From: Gnetum montanum
Taxonomy: Eukaryota; Streptophyta; Gnetopsida; Gnetales; Gnetaceae
Reading direction: 5' to 3'
Assembly: GCA_015680685.1 (NCBI GenBank)
Contig: MNCI01001065.1
Span: 1,568,868-1,632,867, forward strand
DNA length: 64,000 bases
A program made the translations under genes and the position numbers. Positions 1 to 11,493 of the stretch are shown piece by piece. The stretch's first letter is position 1. Every line of letters begins with the position of its first letter. Under the pieces are notes generated by a model, which searched no databases, had not been told where the DNA came from, and saw only the letters and a list, made by a program, of their open reading frames with translations.

Positions 1-61
1 TTCGTGTAATTGTAGCTCGTGTCCCATGTAACATAAAATTTTCATCTCATTCCAGTGATAT

Positions 62-195
62 TTACATGTGTGTGTTTTTGTGGAGTTAGTGTGGATTGCA
101 TTTAACCCTTCTAGTGCCCACGGACACTTTAAGTGTGATTACACAAGGGCATAATAGGTTGAAACCTACTTTGGGGAGGATCCACTTGTGTAATT
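62..195 (+). repeat. Conserved leader block of the ORF2 element, copy 1
   Basis: This block recurs at 19340-19470 and 44950-45030. All three share a core reading AAGGGCATAATAGG, then CCTACTTTGGGGAGGA, then CCACTTG. It lies about 310-320 bp upstream of the internal palindrome module in every copy once the solo LTR in copy 1 is removed. Its function is unknown. It helps define where the 5' flank of ORF2 begins. Confidence 0.75.
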
Positions 196-408
196 TTGTT
201 GTAATCTTCATTAATTCTCTCGCTTAAACACACAATTTTTTACCCTCAGCTTAATTTTCATAAATTTCTTTCCCATTTATTGACCCTCCAAACTTTAACG
301 TTCCAATGTTCCATTACATTCCCTTTTCTTCATAACCGCCAAAGTTTTAATTGTTAAATTTACATCTTTATCATTCAAAGTGCCTCTCGAATTCATGTAA
401 TTATCCTT

Positions 409-1266
409 TGATGAGACGTGACTTGCATGTGCCGCGATATTGCATCCCATGCGATATCACGTACGCTATATCACGTCTTACCTTGCGATATCGCGTACGC
501 GATATCGCGTCCTGCCGCCATATCTATAAATAAGAGGCGGCACTCCCTTCATTTCCCAATCCTGGCTAGTGTAGCGAAGCTCTGGCAGATTGATCACTCC
601 AGAGTTAGAATTTTTCCCCATGTGCCCGTAGTAGGAGTCCTAGAGTGAACGGCTCTTTATTCGAGCAGCTTGTAACCTGAACCCAAGTTGTGTACGGTAA
701 TAAAGATGAACTTGATTGGATAAACCTTGCAGCACGTGGTTTCATTTATTACTTTCATTTCCTACTTTCTTAGTGCGTTCAAGTAAGACTTGATTACGAG
801 CGTCTACAGACGTGTACGGCTAGTCAAGGAATCGGCTGCTTATCACACGTAGGCTAAATAGGTTCCTCAGTATGACCACTTCGAGCACTTGTGTTACGTG
901 TGGCGATCCTAGTAACGATTAGCGATTGGTAAGCTGCAGTTGCATAGTTCAGGGTGTGTCCGGTAAGTGGGAACGGATGCTGACGCTAGTTAATTTAGAC
1001 TTAGGACATTAGTTAGAGTTAGTTAGTTTCTCAACCCTTTCTCCTGGTAGCATAAAAGATAAGCCAAAAATACCAAAAAAATCACATACCTCAGACTTGC
1101 TTAACCATACACCGTGACACTTACAAGCAAGCCTGGGAAGACAACGAATGATTAACCCCAAGTGTTTCTTGTGGCGTCAAGGCATTTAGTCTGCGAAGTT
1201 CGACCGGATTGCACGTGTATGCTCGTATTCGTATGGTTGAGTGTAGGGGTACCTCGCCACTCATCA
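409..1266 (+). mobile_element. Solo LTR inside copy 1
   Basis: The LTR is 858 bp, opening TGATGAG and closing CTCATCA. It is flanked by TCCTT (404-408) and CCCTT (1267-1271), a 5-bp target duplication with one mismatch. It holds a palindrome array and TATA box, a polyadenylation-like AATAAAG near 700, and the family's 3' end motif GAGTGTAGGGGTACC. The surrounding internal sequence continues on both sides, so the insertion later recombined to a solo LTR. Confidence 0.85.
430..532 (+). promoter_or_regulatory. Palindrome array plus TATA box (LTR promoter)
   Basis: Several GATATC-centred palindromes lie immediately before TATAAATA (525-532). The best is a perfect 24-bp palindrome at 485-508 with core GATATCGCGTACGCGATATC. 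The same 24 bp recurs at 18637-18660. The spacing to the TATA box suggests a dense U3 activator-binding array. Transcription from here is inferred and not shown. Confidence 0.7.
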
Positions 1267-1371
1267 CCCTTGAATATGATAATCCTTGTCCATGTCCTCA
1301 TTTTACACATTAATTTCAAGAAAACTCATTAAAAATTTGGTCTCTTTTAGGTGTCTCATTATTATTTGGAC

Positions 1372-1460
1372 GAGATATCACGTACGCGATATTGCGTCCC
1401 ACAAGATATCATGTATGCGATGTGTCGTACACGATATCGCATCCCCTGTTCCTATAAATA
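1372..1460 (+). promoter_or_regulatory. Internal palindrome array plus TATA box upstream of ORF2
   Basis: Imperfect palindromes (GATATCACGTACGCGATATT, GATATCATGTATGCGATG, GTCGTACACGATATCGC) end just before CCTATAAATAGG (TATA at 1453-1460). This is not an LTR: no LTR start, AATAAA or CTCATCA end follows. It sits 469 bp before the ORF2 ATG. Equivalent modules occur at 19779-19849 and 45316-45408. Confidence 0.65.
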
Positions 1461-1711
1461 GGAACCCCCGTCGCAACACTTAGCTTCATTTGGCATTTAC
1501 ATGGGGGGGAAGTTTTTGAATTTTTTCTCTACGACTTGCGATTGAGTGACCCTTGCTTTTTCAACTATATCTCGTGCACTGGTACTTTGATTTTATTTCT
1601 GTTTGAACCTACTTGAACCTGGAGTGTTCAGTTTAGTCGTGGGGGAGAGACACTCGCCGAAAAGTGCCTAACTTTTTTAAAATTTTTCATTGCCCAAAGG
1701 ACATCAATTAG

Positions 1712-1928
1712 GGTAATTAATACTAACACTTAGACAAATTGTGCCAAAAATCATACGCCCTTAAGTATACCGAGATATTAAAACAAAAATCCACCTAAGT
1801 CATAGGACCCATTATCATACTTTTTGGGTACAATCACACAATAACAGATGATCTTTAATTAAGGCAAGTAGTAAGGTATAACTTGGCTTTTTGAAAAACC
1901 TTACTAACGTCGGCCCCTGTGATTGCAG
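1712..1928 (+). other. Putative leader intron of ORF2, copy 1
   Basis: A TACTAAC branch-point-like sequence lies about 25 bases before TTGCAG, which directly abuts the ORF2 ATG (1929). A donor-like AGG/GTAATT lies near 1711. Copy 2 has the corresponding donor-like AAGG/GTAAATG near 20104 and an acceptor-like CTAACTAAT...TTATAG before its ATG. The acceptor is better supported than the donor. Confidence 0.4.
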
Positions 1929-4637
1929 ATGGCCTCGAAACGCTCCCAGCAGAAGAGTCTGACCCAAGGTGGAGCAAAACAACCTAGGAGAGGATGAAGG
2001 AAAGTCCCTGCCGGAAAACATAATGAATAAGAGGTGCATTCATTCAGCATCCATCAAGAAGAACCTCCTACTAGACGATCCGGGCAGGCAGAAGGAGGAG
2101 CTGCTGTGCTTGAACTAGGACAACAACTCACGTTGCCCCCGGAATGTGTTCAGGCTATCCACACAAAGTCCATAATCGCTTCGGTGATTATGGAACTCAA
2201 CTTCGAATCTTTTGCAGAGTTCACTCCTGAGGTTGTTAGGAATCACCTCAAAGGGTCTCCCTTATGGCCTGTCCTCTCTGAAAAAGGTGCCTGGTACTTA
2301 GGAGAAACGTGCCTATTTTGGCACAATAAGGAGCAAGGCACCACGGTAAACCTCGGTGGTGTGATAGTGGATTTTTCTACACAGGCGATTTCAGAAGTGT
2401 TAAACCTTCCAAATTCAGGCCCTCATGTTACTCGGTTATCCACCTGATCAGACCCTGATGTGGGAAAGGATTGGCTAGAAAGGGCTTATGGCAGAGATAA
2501 AGCTTTTGGTGAGCTAACCACGGAAGAGAGAGTTTATTTCAAAATTGGAACCTATCACCTCTTCCCCACAAAAGGTTTAAAAAGAATATCAATGTACGTG
2601 GCAAGAGGATGTGCAGTGTTGATGGGAAAGGTTAACGCTAACCTTCCTCATCTATATTTGACAGAGATCCTAAGGTGATTCAAAGAACGGAAGACAGGAA
2701 AAATGGCACTCCCTTTTCCCTGTCTTATCAGAAAACTATGCCGTCGGGCTGGGATTCGGGGATATACAAATAACATCCTCTGAAAGGCCCAAAATTCTTC
2801 TTACATTGAATTGTTAAAGATGCCAGCTCCAAGGAAGAGCACTAGCGAAGAGTTGGGACCAGATGAGGATGATGAAGAACAAATGACTGAACCCCCTGCA
2901 ACTCAACTTGCAAGACCCAGTCAGCCTCTAGCCATAGGTCCCAGCCAACAACAAGAAGCAAGACCTGGCATAGGCTAGGATTAGCCACTGCTGCAAGACT
3001 ATAGACCATCAATGAGCCATTTGAGGGCCATTGCTAAGACGGTCAGTTGGGGAAGTCGTGATGATGCCAATCTCTTCTGTGTCATCAATGATGCCAACTA
3101 GCCTACGATTTTGTTAGATCACACAAGGGGTGAGTTGTTAATGAAAATAGGAGGAGGGGAAAGCAGATGGTCACAACAAATCTCTAGAAACGTGGCATCT
3201 TTCCAAGTTCAGTTAGAGACTGGTGAAGGGGCCACTGTGGTGGTCATGCAACACCAGGATGCCGCGGGAGCAGTTGAGGTGGTCGTTGACCACATCAAAG
3301 AGTCTTTTAATGTACTTGTTGTGCCACCGGTAGATCTTTCAGGAGCACAGGATGCTCAAACTATTGCCGGAACCTCAATGACTCATGTTGAACATGAGGA
3401 TGTATTGGACAGATTGCTTCAAACAGGACAAGTTTTAACGTGCCTGTTTGACATCCCCCAGGATGTAACGACAATTCAGTCAGACCTTATTTTGACAAAG
3501 GAGAAACTGGTCATATCTGAAGTAAGGGCTGAGCATGCTGAGGCTGAAGTGCAGAAATTACAAGAGCAGCTCATCGCCTTACAAGCAGCACAGCGGGATC
3601 CCTTGCGACTAGTTCCCGCAGACCAGTTAGACAATTTTAAAACCAAACAACTAACCAGACTAATTGCAGAAAATAAGAAGGTGGCAGAAGAAAAGGAGAT
3701 GGCCACTTGGGATGTCTCCGCAGCAAAGGCGCAAACTCATGTGCATCTTAAGGCACTCAAGGCCTTGCAAGAAGAGAATAAGCAGTTGGTTGTAGATAAC
3801 CTTCGGTTGACTTCTGTGGAGAAGCAAAAGAATGTTCTCGATGAGCACTTTCATCGGCTACGAGAACAATTCATCCGAGTCAACCAGGATGTAAGCCGTT
3901 TAGCCAGAGAAAATCGAACCCTCTCAATGGAGGAGGTGCGCGCTATTCGACAGAAATCAGCCATCGAGATTAGTGCGTGGCAAAATGAGGCTANTGGCCA
4001 AAGCTCAAATCAATAGCATCAGTGCCCAGCACACTGATTAGGGGGCCATATTGGACACTTATGCCTATGCCCACCAAACGGAAATTAAGAACCGGGACCT
4101 GCAGATCCAAGACTTAAACTGAATACATGGAGTTGGAAAACCTTTGATATGCCAACCTGGCCATGTTAATAGCAGGACGCCCGAGGTCAGAGCTCGAGTA
4201 GTAGGTAGCTTCCACCCACATCAAATATGAAGCAGAATTTGCAGAACGAAAGAAGTTGGCTGAAAAATTAGATGTTGTGAATTCTGAACTCGCGGTGGTA
4301 AAAGAAAGCTACCAAGGACAGAAAGATGTGGCAACCGACTTGGCTCGACAGCTAACAGAACTTCATGAATACAAAGAGAGATCCAAAGCCTACGAAGAGG
4401 AACAACGGGTGTTCACAGCGTGGTACGTCAAAGCTAATCAGATGTTCCCGCAACTACCCTGTCTGTGGGAAGTGCTGACTCCATCAAACATCGGAGCATC
4501 AGCATGGACGGCACAAGACCCTCAGACCGAAGAGGAGAAGCTCCAGGCTATTCTTCAGTGTCATCAACCTTCACAGCTCGGAGTACGTGACAAAGGGAAA
4601 GCACCATGGAGGAGCCACTGCCACCAGGAACTACATG
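1929..4637 (+). pseudogene. ORF2 of the pol-less element, copy 1 (unknown protein with coiled coil)
   Basis: Start chosen at ATG 1929 (MASKRSQQ), which aligns with ATG 20353 (MAPKRGQQ) in copy 2. The product begins with a basic Q/G-rich tail. A folded-looking domain follows (LTLPPECVQAIH; WYLGETCLFWHNKEQGTT; GGVIVDFSTQAISEVLNLPN; YFKIGTYHLFPTKGLKRIS; GKVNANLPHLYLTEIL). Then comes a variable linker, a second conserved block (VVVMQHQDAAGAVEVVVDHI) and about 400 residues of coiled coil rich in K, E, Q and L. The first domain resembles in layout the 'putative plant transposon protein' domains found in Tat/Athila-type elements; that is my inference from pattern, not a search result. Several in-frame stops, frameshifts and one N (3994) show it is dead. 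It lies directly before the 3' LTR, where some plant Gypsy elements carry an extra or env-like ORF. Function unknown. Confidence 0.7.
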
Positions 4638-4829
4638 AGTTTCACATTTTTTGTAGTTGTAGCATTTTTTCTCTGTGTTGTGTCTTCCACACTACGGCAT
4701 TAGTCCATTTATTTTCTAGTTAATAATCCCATACCTATCCACTGTGTAATCACTGAAGCTTGTTCTCCTTGTAACTCGAGGACGAGTTTTTATTCAGTCG
4801 TGGGGATATGATGAGACACGGTTCTCACA

Positions 4830-4932
4830 GGCCGCGATATCGCGTATGCGATATCGCAGCCGACGTGATATCGCGCCCTTTCCTACGATATCGCGTATGC
4901 AATATCGCAGTCCGCCGCCATGTCTATAAATA
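4830..4932 (+). promoter_or_regulatory. Palindrome array plus TATA box in 3' LTR of copy 1
   Basis: GATATCGCGTATGCGATATC and two related half-sites precede TATAAATA (4925-4932). The order and spacing are the same as in the LTR at 409-1266. Confidence 0.7.
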
Positions 4933-5334
4933 AGAGGCGACTCTCCCTTGTTTGGGGATCCCATTTTTAGTGTAGCGAAGCTTTGGCAATTTGATCCCTC
5001 CAGAGTTAGATTTTTTTCCCGTGTCTGCCCGCAATGTGGTGAATGTAATTGTACGGTGTCTTTATTCGAGTGTGCCGTACTTGGACACGCACATGACCGG
5101 CAATAAAGATCGAGATTACTTCATCATTGCAGCATTCACTTAGTTTATTTATTTTTATTTATTTCATGTTATTTATTGCTTTCATAGCGCGGTGTAAGTA
5201 CGACTTGACTACGAGCATCTACGGGTGTGTACGGCTAGTTAAGGAATCGGTTACTTATCGCGATTAGTCTCTCAACCCTTAAACTCCTAGAAGCGGAACG
5301 AGTACGACTTGATTACGAGCATTTAAGTGTGACT

Positions 5335-5460
5335 GCTTGGTAGCCCAGTGGTGTAGCTAGGGGGATCTACGCTTGGTAACCCAGTGGCGTATTTGGGGTC
5401 TGCGCTTGGTAATCCCAGTGGCGTACCTAGGCCTATGCTTGGTAGTCCCAGTGGCAGTCG
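5335..5460 (+). repeat. 33-36 bp tandem repeat in LTR
   Basis: Four units begin GCTTGGTA and contain CCCAGTGG (at 5335, 5371, 5404 and 5437). The LTRs at 14712 and 23061 have shorter, decayed versions (for example GCTTGGTAATTCCAG near 15208), and the LTR of copy 3 has one near 55380-55440. Confidence 0.8.
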
Positions 5461-5800
5461 TGCACGAAGTCCAAGATGTGTACGGTTGATCAAGGAATCG
5501 GTTGCTCGTCGCACTTAGGCTAGATTAGATTTTCTTACCCTTTTCCTCTTAGCTTAGATTAGTTAATATTATTTTCCACTACCATCAGGAGTAGCATTAG
5601 AATTAGAATACATCATACACCTCATCTAGACTAAACCATACATGACATATGCAAAACTAGTCTAGGTGGGAAGATAGCGAACTGCGACCTAAGGCTAACT
5701 ATCTAGGTGCTACAACTAGTCCATCTGCGGAGTTCGACCGGATTGTGCATGCGATGCTCGTTTTGTATGGTTGAGTGTAGGGGTACCTCGCCACTCATCA

Positions 5801-7384
5801 ACTAGCCATATATACGCTTTTTCATCTTTCTCATGCTATTTAGTACTTTGTTCCATTTTACTCTACATTATACGCATTTCTCTTCTTGTCCTCTAGTGAT
5901 TATTCCACACATGTTTCTCTTTTTTTCTTTGTACTCACTAACATTGGGCAAAAAATGTTTGGCTTGGATTTTCAAATTTTGTTCCAATAGGTCCACTTTT
6001 AATTTGAGGAAAATTATTTGAAAGTTTAGTTTTCCTAGACTATTTGATTGTCATAAGATTACCTAGCTCAATTTCATATTATGTTTTATTGAATCTTATT
6101 ATTACAATGATTCCTACAACCATAGTAGCATGAATGAGTTGAAGGGAGCTATTGATTAGTCCAAGCCTTTAATGAAAAGGAAGGCAATCATACTCAAGTG
6201 AAGGAAAGCTTCTAGCACTCAAGGAGTGAAGAGGCATGAGTACTTGATCCATTAGAAGGATTAGTCAGTGAATGATGTTGTATGGTTCCATGAGATCAAA
6301 CTTCATGAGTGGGATATCAACCCCTGCATCCTTATTTACATGATTTCACTTTTGAAGGATGGGAGAACTAGTGTAGCAACATCTCTTTTGATCTTCCTGT
6401 TCTTTTCCTACATGTGTGTTTTATAGGTTTCAGGCTTTGTATAGATACTTTGGAGGTCATGGAGTCATCTTATCTAAGATTTGGGCTCTCAAGAGAGATT
6501 TCTTGGAAGAGAAGAGACATCTAGGCTAAGTTCAGAGCTTGTAGGAGACATCTTGGATTTTTGACAAATGTCTCAAAAAATAGGAGTTGTCTCAGACATT
6601 AGGCGAGACATCTTAGCTACAATACAAGACATCTTAGCCAAAAGTGAGACATCACAAAAAGTTCAGAGATGATCCAAACAAGTAGGGAAACTTCCAAAAT
6701 TGTTATTCCAAGTTTGGAAATAATCAAGAGAAGTTGGAAAAAGATGGAAAATAGTAGAAGATCTTTAGGTTGAGCATAAGAAAGGTTTCCTAGGGTTCTT
6801 ATCTTGCTTGGTTAAGAAATATGGATTGTGTTTCATGCTTGTACACCACGAGAGGTCATGAAATGTCATAGAGTTGTAAATGCGATGTCATGAGATGTCA
6901 AGAGTGCACACATGAAGTGAACATGAGTGTATTGTAGTTCTTGGTCAATTAAGTGGGTATTAGCCTAGTGTCTCTTATGTCTTATGAGTTGAGATCTCAG
7001 TCCCAGGTTGTGAAAAGGGCTCTCTATTGGTTATGGCTTACATTAAGGATAGCCATTATGTGTTTGTAGAGTCTTGAGCTCTGCAACATCATTTGAGTGT
7101 CTAAGATTGTTTGCCATTTTATGGGTTGTGAAACCCTATTATAATCTTTTCTTGAATAATTAAAGATAGCTATTTTTATTTTCTAGCAAATTAATTATCT
7201 TTTAATAATATCTGGATTTAGTATTGGAAGGTGATTTAATATTGGAGTGAACCTACTTCAATGAAACACCTTGAAAAGATTGTTGTCCTTCCTCTTAATT
7301 CATAGCCTTATTGCATTTATTATGGATTGATAGGAATTCCTAATCATCGCATTAAATGTTGAGTTCTGCAATGCCTTTAGCAAT
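5801..7384. other. Unassigned repeat-like DNA with GACATC-rich patch
   Basis: I see no coding similarity. The part at about 6480-6660 holds many spaced copies of GAGACATCTT or its complement, reminiscent of the AGATGTCTT-rich LTRs of the Copia element at 47321-53401. It may be an old LTR. No ends or target duplication were found. Confidence 0.35.
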
Positions 7385-8443
7385 CAAGAAAGCATCATTC
7401 AAAGAATGAGAAATAAGATAAGTCATCCTCTTCTAAATATAGTTAATAACTATAGCTTCAAAAATGTCATATAAGTGATATTCCTCCAAATGATAGGATA
7501 ATTTGATTGATGTTGTTATCCACCAAAAAATGAACTTATTGATAAGGTCATTTAGAGCCTATTTAATAGCTACAAAGGACATAACACTCATTCTTTGAGG
7601 AACAATAAACTTGAAGCATTCAATGAAAGCTACTAATAGTTATTCTAAAGAGGTAATAGAACTATGAGACAAGGATCTATGCCATTCCAAAACTCTTCTA
7701 GAGAGAGAGTTAAAGAAACACTTTAGTATGATGTGAGGATAAGGAGCAATAAGCATGCATTCATTTCTAAATGTGACTACATGATTCAACCTTCATTTCA
7801 TCATTGTACTTTGTAAAGGATGGCAATAAAATCCCCCTATGTAGAACTAGTATGGGAATGATAAAGCTCATAGGATCACTTAGAACCCGATCTAGAGAAA
7901 TAGGAAAGCCTTCCTGCATAACCAATATCTTAGTTGCTTTTTCTTTAGTGCTTTAAAAATAAAACATAACATCATTGAGTAGTGCCAACAATTGTGGATC
8001 CACTCCATGAAAGTGAGGAGCAAGCTGATCCATAGTAACAAGTTATGATGTCAAAGGGGGATGCATGTATGAAATGGATTCAAATGTTTTGGAAGCAAGT
8101 ATGCCTAATGAAATAAAATTAGGTGGATATAGGAGGAAATACTATGCATTACCAAGTTGGGAAATGTAAACATAGATAAGGTGATAGGAGTAGATAATGA
8201 AATAGAAAGAAAAAAAGGTATGATAGGCTAAGATTGAGGGATAGAATATATGAATCTAGGAAATGGATTAGGGAATTGGAAAAAACAATGATGGTTACTA
8301 GCATTATTGGAAGGAGATTGATGGTAAGATGGAGGAATAGAGCTCAGTGAAAGACTAAGGTTAGATGGTCCTATGCTAGAAGGAATTGATTCAAGCAAAG
8401 AGATTTGAGCAGCTGTAACATTAATGTTATGTATATGATGCAA
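7385..8443 (-). pseudogene. Ty3/Gypsy gag remnant
   Basis: On the minus strand, a retrotransposon Gag capsid-like domain can be followed across shifts and stops: LIAPYPHIILKCFFNSLSR, VLEWHRSLSHSSITSLE, FIECFKFIVPQRMSVMSFV, LNDLINKFIFWW, LSYHLEEYHLYDIFEAIV. The W-x-x-L...SI-T-S/W order and the F-I-x-x-F-K...Q pattern are typical of plant Gypsy Gag. A Ser/Pro-rich stretch lies further right (8228-8443), in the N-terminal position. No zinc knuckle or pol was found to the left. Non-functional. Confidence 0.65.
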
Positions 8444-9029
8444 AAGAGTATTAATCTTACCAAGCCCTTTAGTTCAGTTCTTCATTTTTATTAGTTAGAT
8501 GAATGGCTTATTCTAAGGTTGCCCTACCCCTTTTGTTGATTTCCAATTGATTCCAACTAGTCTTTGACCCTTTTTTATTTAGGGGTATCCTCCTATTTAT
8601 AGGCCGTAAAAGCTACATAGATCATGAAGAAATGATGCATTAGGACTCACATAAGAGAAATGACATGCGCAAATGAAGTAGCATAAAAAATATAGCTAAT
8701 GTGGAAAATTATGTTGGACATCAAAGTAGGATCGACATTAAATGTCAAAGAGAAAAATGACTTTGAAGATGAAGACCATAAACTATGTTGTCAATGATGC
8801 AGAATATCAAATCAGGAACTATTGAAGATGGCTTGAGCTAGAAAAGCCATAAAATGTGCCCAAAACTCTGACACATATAGAAAAAAGCCAAAGTGGGTAC
8901 AACAAGCAGGCCACCTATCACCATAGGTAGACCATTATCATGAATCAACCAAATAAAAATCTTATTCTTAAATTGTCATTAAAATCTCCAAAGATATTTA
9001 AAGATTGTCCTCCATTATCTAATCCTCTA
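8444..9029. other. No feature recognised
   Basis: AT-rich sequence between the gag remnant and the LINE remnant. No LTR edges, RNA gene or frame could be supported. Confidence 0.4.
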
Positions 9030-10640
9030 ATTCATTTTCCAGTTAAGGTTCAAATATTGGAGGTGATTTTATAATGAAATAATTTTATTGACAAATTTAG
9101 AAAGTTAGAAATCTCATAAATTATAGTCATCAACCCATAGCCAATAATGTTGAAGCTTTTAGTGAAATGTTGATGGCACCTTAACTTGTTTGGTAATGAG
9201 AAAGAGTATAGCTTGCAATAATAGTTGATAGTTTTGGAAAGAAGGAAACTTTATTATATTTTCTACTTGCATGACATCATATGAAATCTTTTTAACACTT
9301 GAAAGGAAAATTTCTTAACATGTTTAATGAAATATGACTAAAGTTTTAAAATGCATGGCCCATAGAAAATAACCACCAAAGATAATAAAGGCAAAATTAA
9401 TGTAAGTTCACCCATTGAAAATGCTACTTGAGATAATGAGATGTTATTTGTCATTTTTGCCACATGGCTTTTAAAAACTAGGATCCCTTAATGTTAAGAG
9501 AAACATGATAGGTAACCTAATTGAGCCACAAGAGATGCATAAAGGATTTGCTAAAAGCAAAGTCTAAGAAATTTTCTTCATCCTTCCTTACATTTCATAG
9601 CACAAAGGACCTATGTAATAGATAAAACTAAATCTTGCTTAAGTAAACCAACTCTGAAAACAATGCCAAACTTTGAATCTCAAGTTTAATAAGTGAAAAA
9701 TACAAAAATATTTTCTAATATTTATAATTGTTATTTTTAAAACTTTAACAATGTTTAATCAAAAGTTTGTCAAGTTCCTCCTTATTTCAATTTTTAACAT
9801 GTTGCACAAGCTTTACTTGAGGCCAAGTTCGACAACAATGATCACCATCATTTTTTTGGAAAGGTAATAAATCTTTCATTCAATATAACCAAAGCCATGA
9901 GCAAAACTAAATTTTTTCCAAATATAAATTTTGACAATATTTTACATCTTTCTATAACTACTTCTTTTAGGAGTAAGAAAAGATAGGTAATATATGTAGG
10001 TTGAAAACAAAATATGCTTAGCCATAATGAGCCTTCATGTTAGTGACAAGTTCCATTGAGACCACATATTTGTTTTTTTCTAAATTTTTTGAGATGATAT
10101 CATAACTAGGAAATGAAAGGAATGATAGAAATAAGCATTTCAAGAAACTTAAATGTCACATGTGGTTCAAGCCATTTAAAAGGAAAATTCAAACTATTAA
10201 TTTTAGTAGATGGTCTAATTGCTTGAGATTTATCCCATTTGATTTTGAACCCCAAGGCATCACAATATGATTAAATGATATTTATGACATTTTGAATCTC
10301 TGATTGATTGTCTTTTAGAGAAAAAAGATGTCATTTGCAAATTGGTTAATATAGGTGCTTCCTAAAAATCCTAAAAGAGACACTCCTTAAATGCTCTTCC
10401 CCTTGTTGGCAAAATCAAAAGCATACCCCAAAACACTAGAGGCAATGATAAATAGAAAAGGGGCAAGATAATAGCCTTGTCTAATAGATCTTTGTAAAGG
10501 GAAATATTCAATTAATTTGTCATTGACTAAAACTCTAGAAGATTTTCTAGTAGAAGATAAACATGATGAACAAATAGTTGACCAAATTACATATGCTCAG
10601 TGGTTTTAAAAATAAATTGACATTTAATCCAATCATAAAC
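9030..10640 (-). pseudogene. LINE (non-LTR) reverse transcriptase remnant
   Basis: Minus-strand translation gives LINE RT blocks: VLVNDKLIEYFPLQRSIRQG, then LAPFLFIIASSVLGYAFDF, then INQFANDIFFL (10327-10341 encodes FAND, the equivalent of the catalytic F/Y-A-D-D, so one Asp is lost). Weaker similarity to the RT thumb and C-terminal region (SFLTPKRSS, IYIWKKFSFAHGFG) continues left to about 9800, and more doubtfully to 9030. Many stops. No endonuclease domain was found to the right. A dead, 5'-truncated copy. Confidence 0.6.
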
Positions 10641-10755
10641 TTCAATAAAATTCAAATTTAATGAAAATATTGTTGAGTATATTCTTTTGCCCAAGACAAG
10701 GCTTTCGTAGGGTTAGGACGAATATATGTACCTAAAATACACTCAGTTTACATTA

Positions 10756-10940
10756 TGTGATACTTAAGCTTGGAAAGTGCCATTATTTTATAGCTTGTGT
10801 CCAGCAAAGTAACGCCTCTTCAACTTTTTAACCGAGTACAAATGGTGCCGATGTGATTCGCTTAAGCTTGAAAGGTACAATTATTTTATAACTTATGCGA
10901 AGCAAAGAACCGCTCTCCAATAGTTTTTTAACCGAGTAAG
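10756..10940 (+). repeat. Direct duplication of about 97 bp
   Basis: Two diverged units (about 10756-10840 and 10853-10940) share TTAAGCTTGRAAGGTRC, ATTATTTTATARCTTRTG, AGCAAAG and TTTTTAACCGAGTA. Nothing else is recognised between 10650 and 11340. Confidence 0.7.
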
Positions 10941-11493
10941 ATCTCTTTCTCTGGGTAAAAGTTTGATCATAGCCATGTTAAATACCTTGCTTAATGAACC
11001 CTTTCTCGCACGCAATAAGAGCCTGGTTTAATAGAGGACTAAAACCGTTGTAAAATGCAAGGAAAAATTATCAATATTGGAGTTTTATCACTGAGACAGA
11101 TTAGGTTCTTCTAAACTCAATATTCTCTAAGGAAAGCAGGCGATCCATGCATCAGGTCATTTACCTTTGATTTTTCATTTTTTCTGAGGATACCAGACAA
11201 TTATTTTCGAGACATTGTTTGCTCCACCGAAATGCCTTGAATTATTGAAAGGACGGCTGCCGGCTCTGGAAAACGCTGTTGGCTACGAGAAACTCGAGCT
11301 ATAATGTCAAAAAGATTTCTGCAATTGTTTCAATCATGACCCCCAGTGTTGTACTTATTCAATCACCATGGAGCCTTTCATTACAACCCAACTAGCAGCA
11401 AAACAGCTAGCTTCGCTCTGAAGAGCCAACAAATTAAATTAAATCAGCAGAAAACGAACAAAATTGGGAACATAAAAAGGGCAAAATCATATA

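Larger units (their letters stand above)
1..5800 (+). mobile_element. Pol-less LTR retroelement, copy 1 (5' part off window)
   Basis: This is the 3' part of a retroelement: an internal leader (1-1928, interrupted by a solo LTR), the ORF2 pseudogene (1929-4637), a purine-rich tract (GTGGGGATA, 4800-4808) and a 3' LTR (4809-5800). The bases flanking 4809-5800 (ggata and actag) do not match, so that LTR is the 3' end of an element and not a solo insertion. The internal order matches copies 2 and 3 block by block. The 5' LTR and ORF1 would lie left of base 1. No reverse transcriptase, integrase or protease motif was seen. Confidence 0.8.
4809..5800 (+). mobile_element. 3' LTR of copy 1
   Basis: The LTR is 992 bp, TGATGAG to CTCATCA, longer than its relatives (853-858 bp). 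Part of the excess is a tandem repeat at 5335-5460 and a duplicated stretch around 5196-5310 (AGTACGACTTGA/TTACGAGCAT). A polyadenylation-like CAATAAAG lies near 5102. It is preceded by GTGGGGATA, the likely polypurine tract, as in copy 2. Confidence 0.85.

Noticed and set aside
430-520. CRISPR-like array of repeated palindromes
   Set aside because: Spacing is irregular, there are no unique spacers of constant length, the context is a plant LTR, and each array ends at a TATA box.
351-648. Overlapping plus-strand frames of 60-76 codons in the LTR
   Set aside because: They read through the palindromes (giving repeated ISRTRY/RDIAS-like peptides) and cross the LTR start. The same artefact occurs at 18436-18744.
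5323-5514. 63-codon Gly/Leu/Pro-repeat minus-strand frame
   Set aside because: It is the translation of the 33-36 bp LTR tandem repeat.
4809-5800. Second solo LTR
   Set aside because: Flanking 5-mers (ggata, actag) do not match and a polypurine tract precedes it, so it is the 3' LTR of copy 1.
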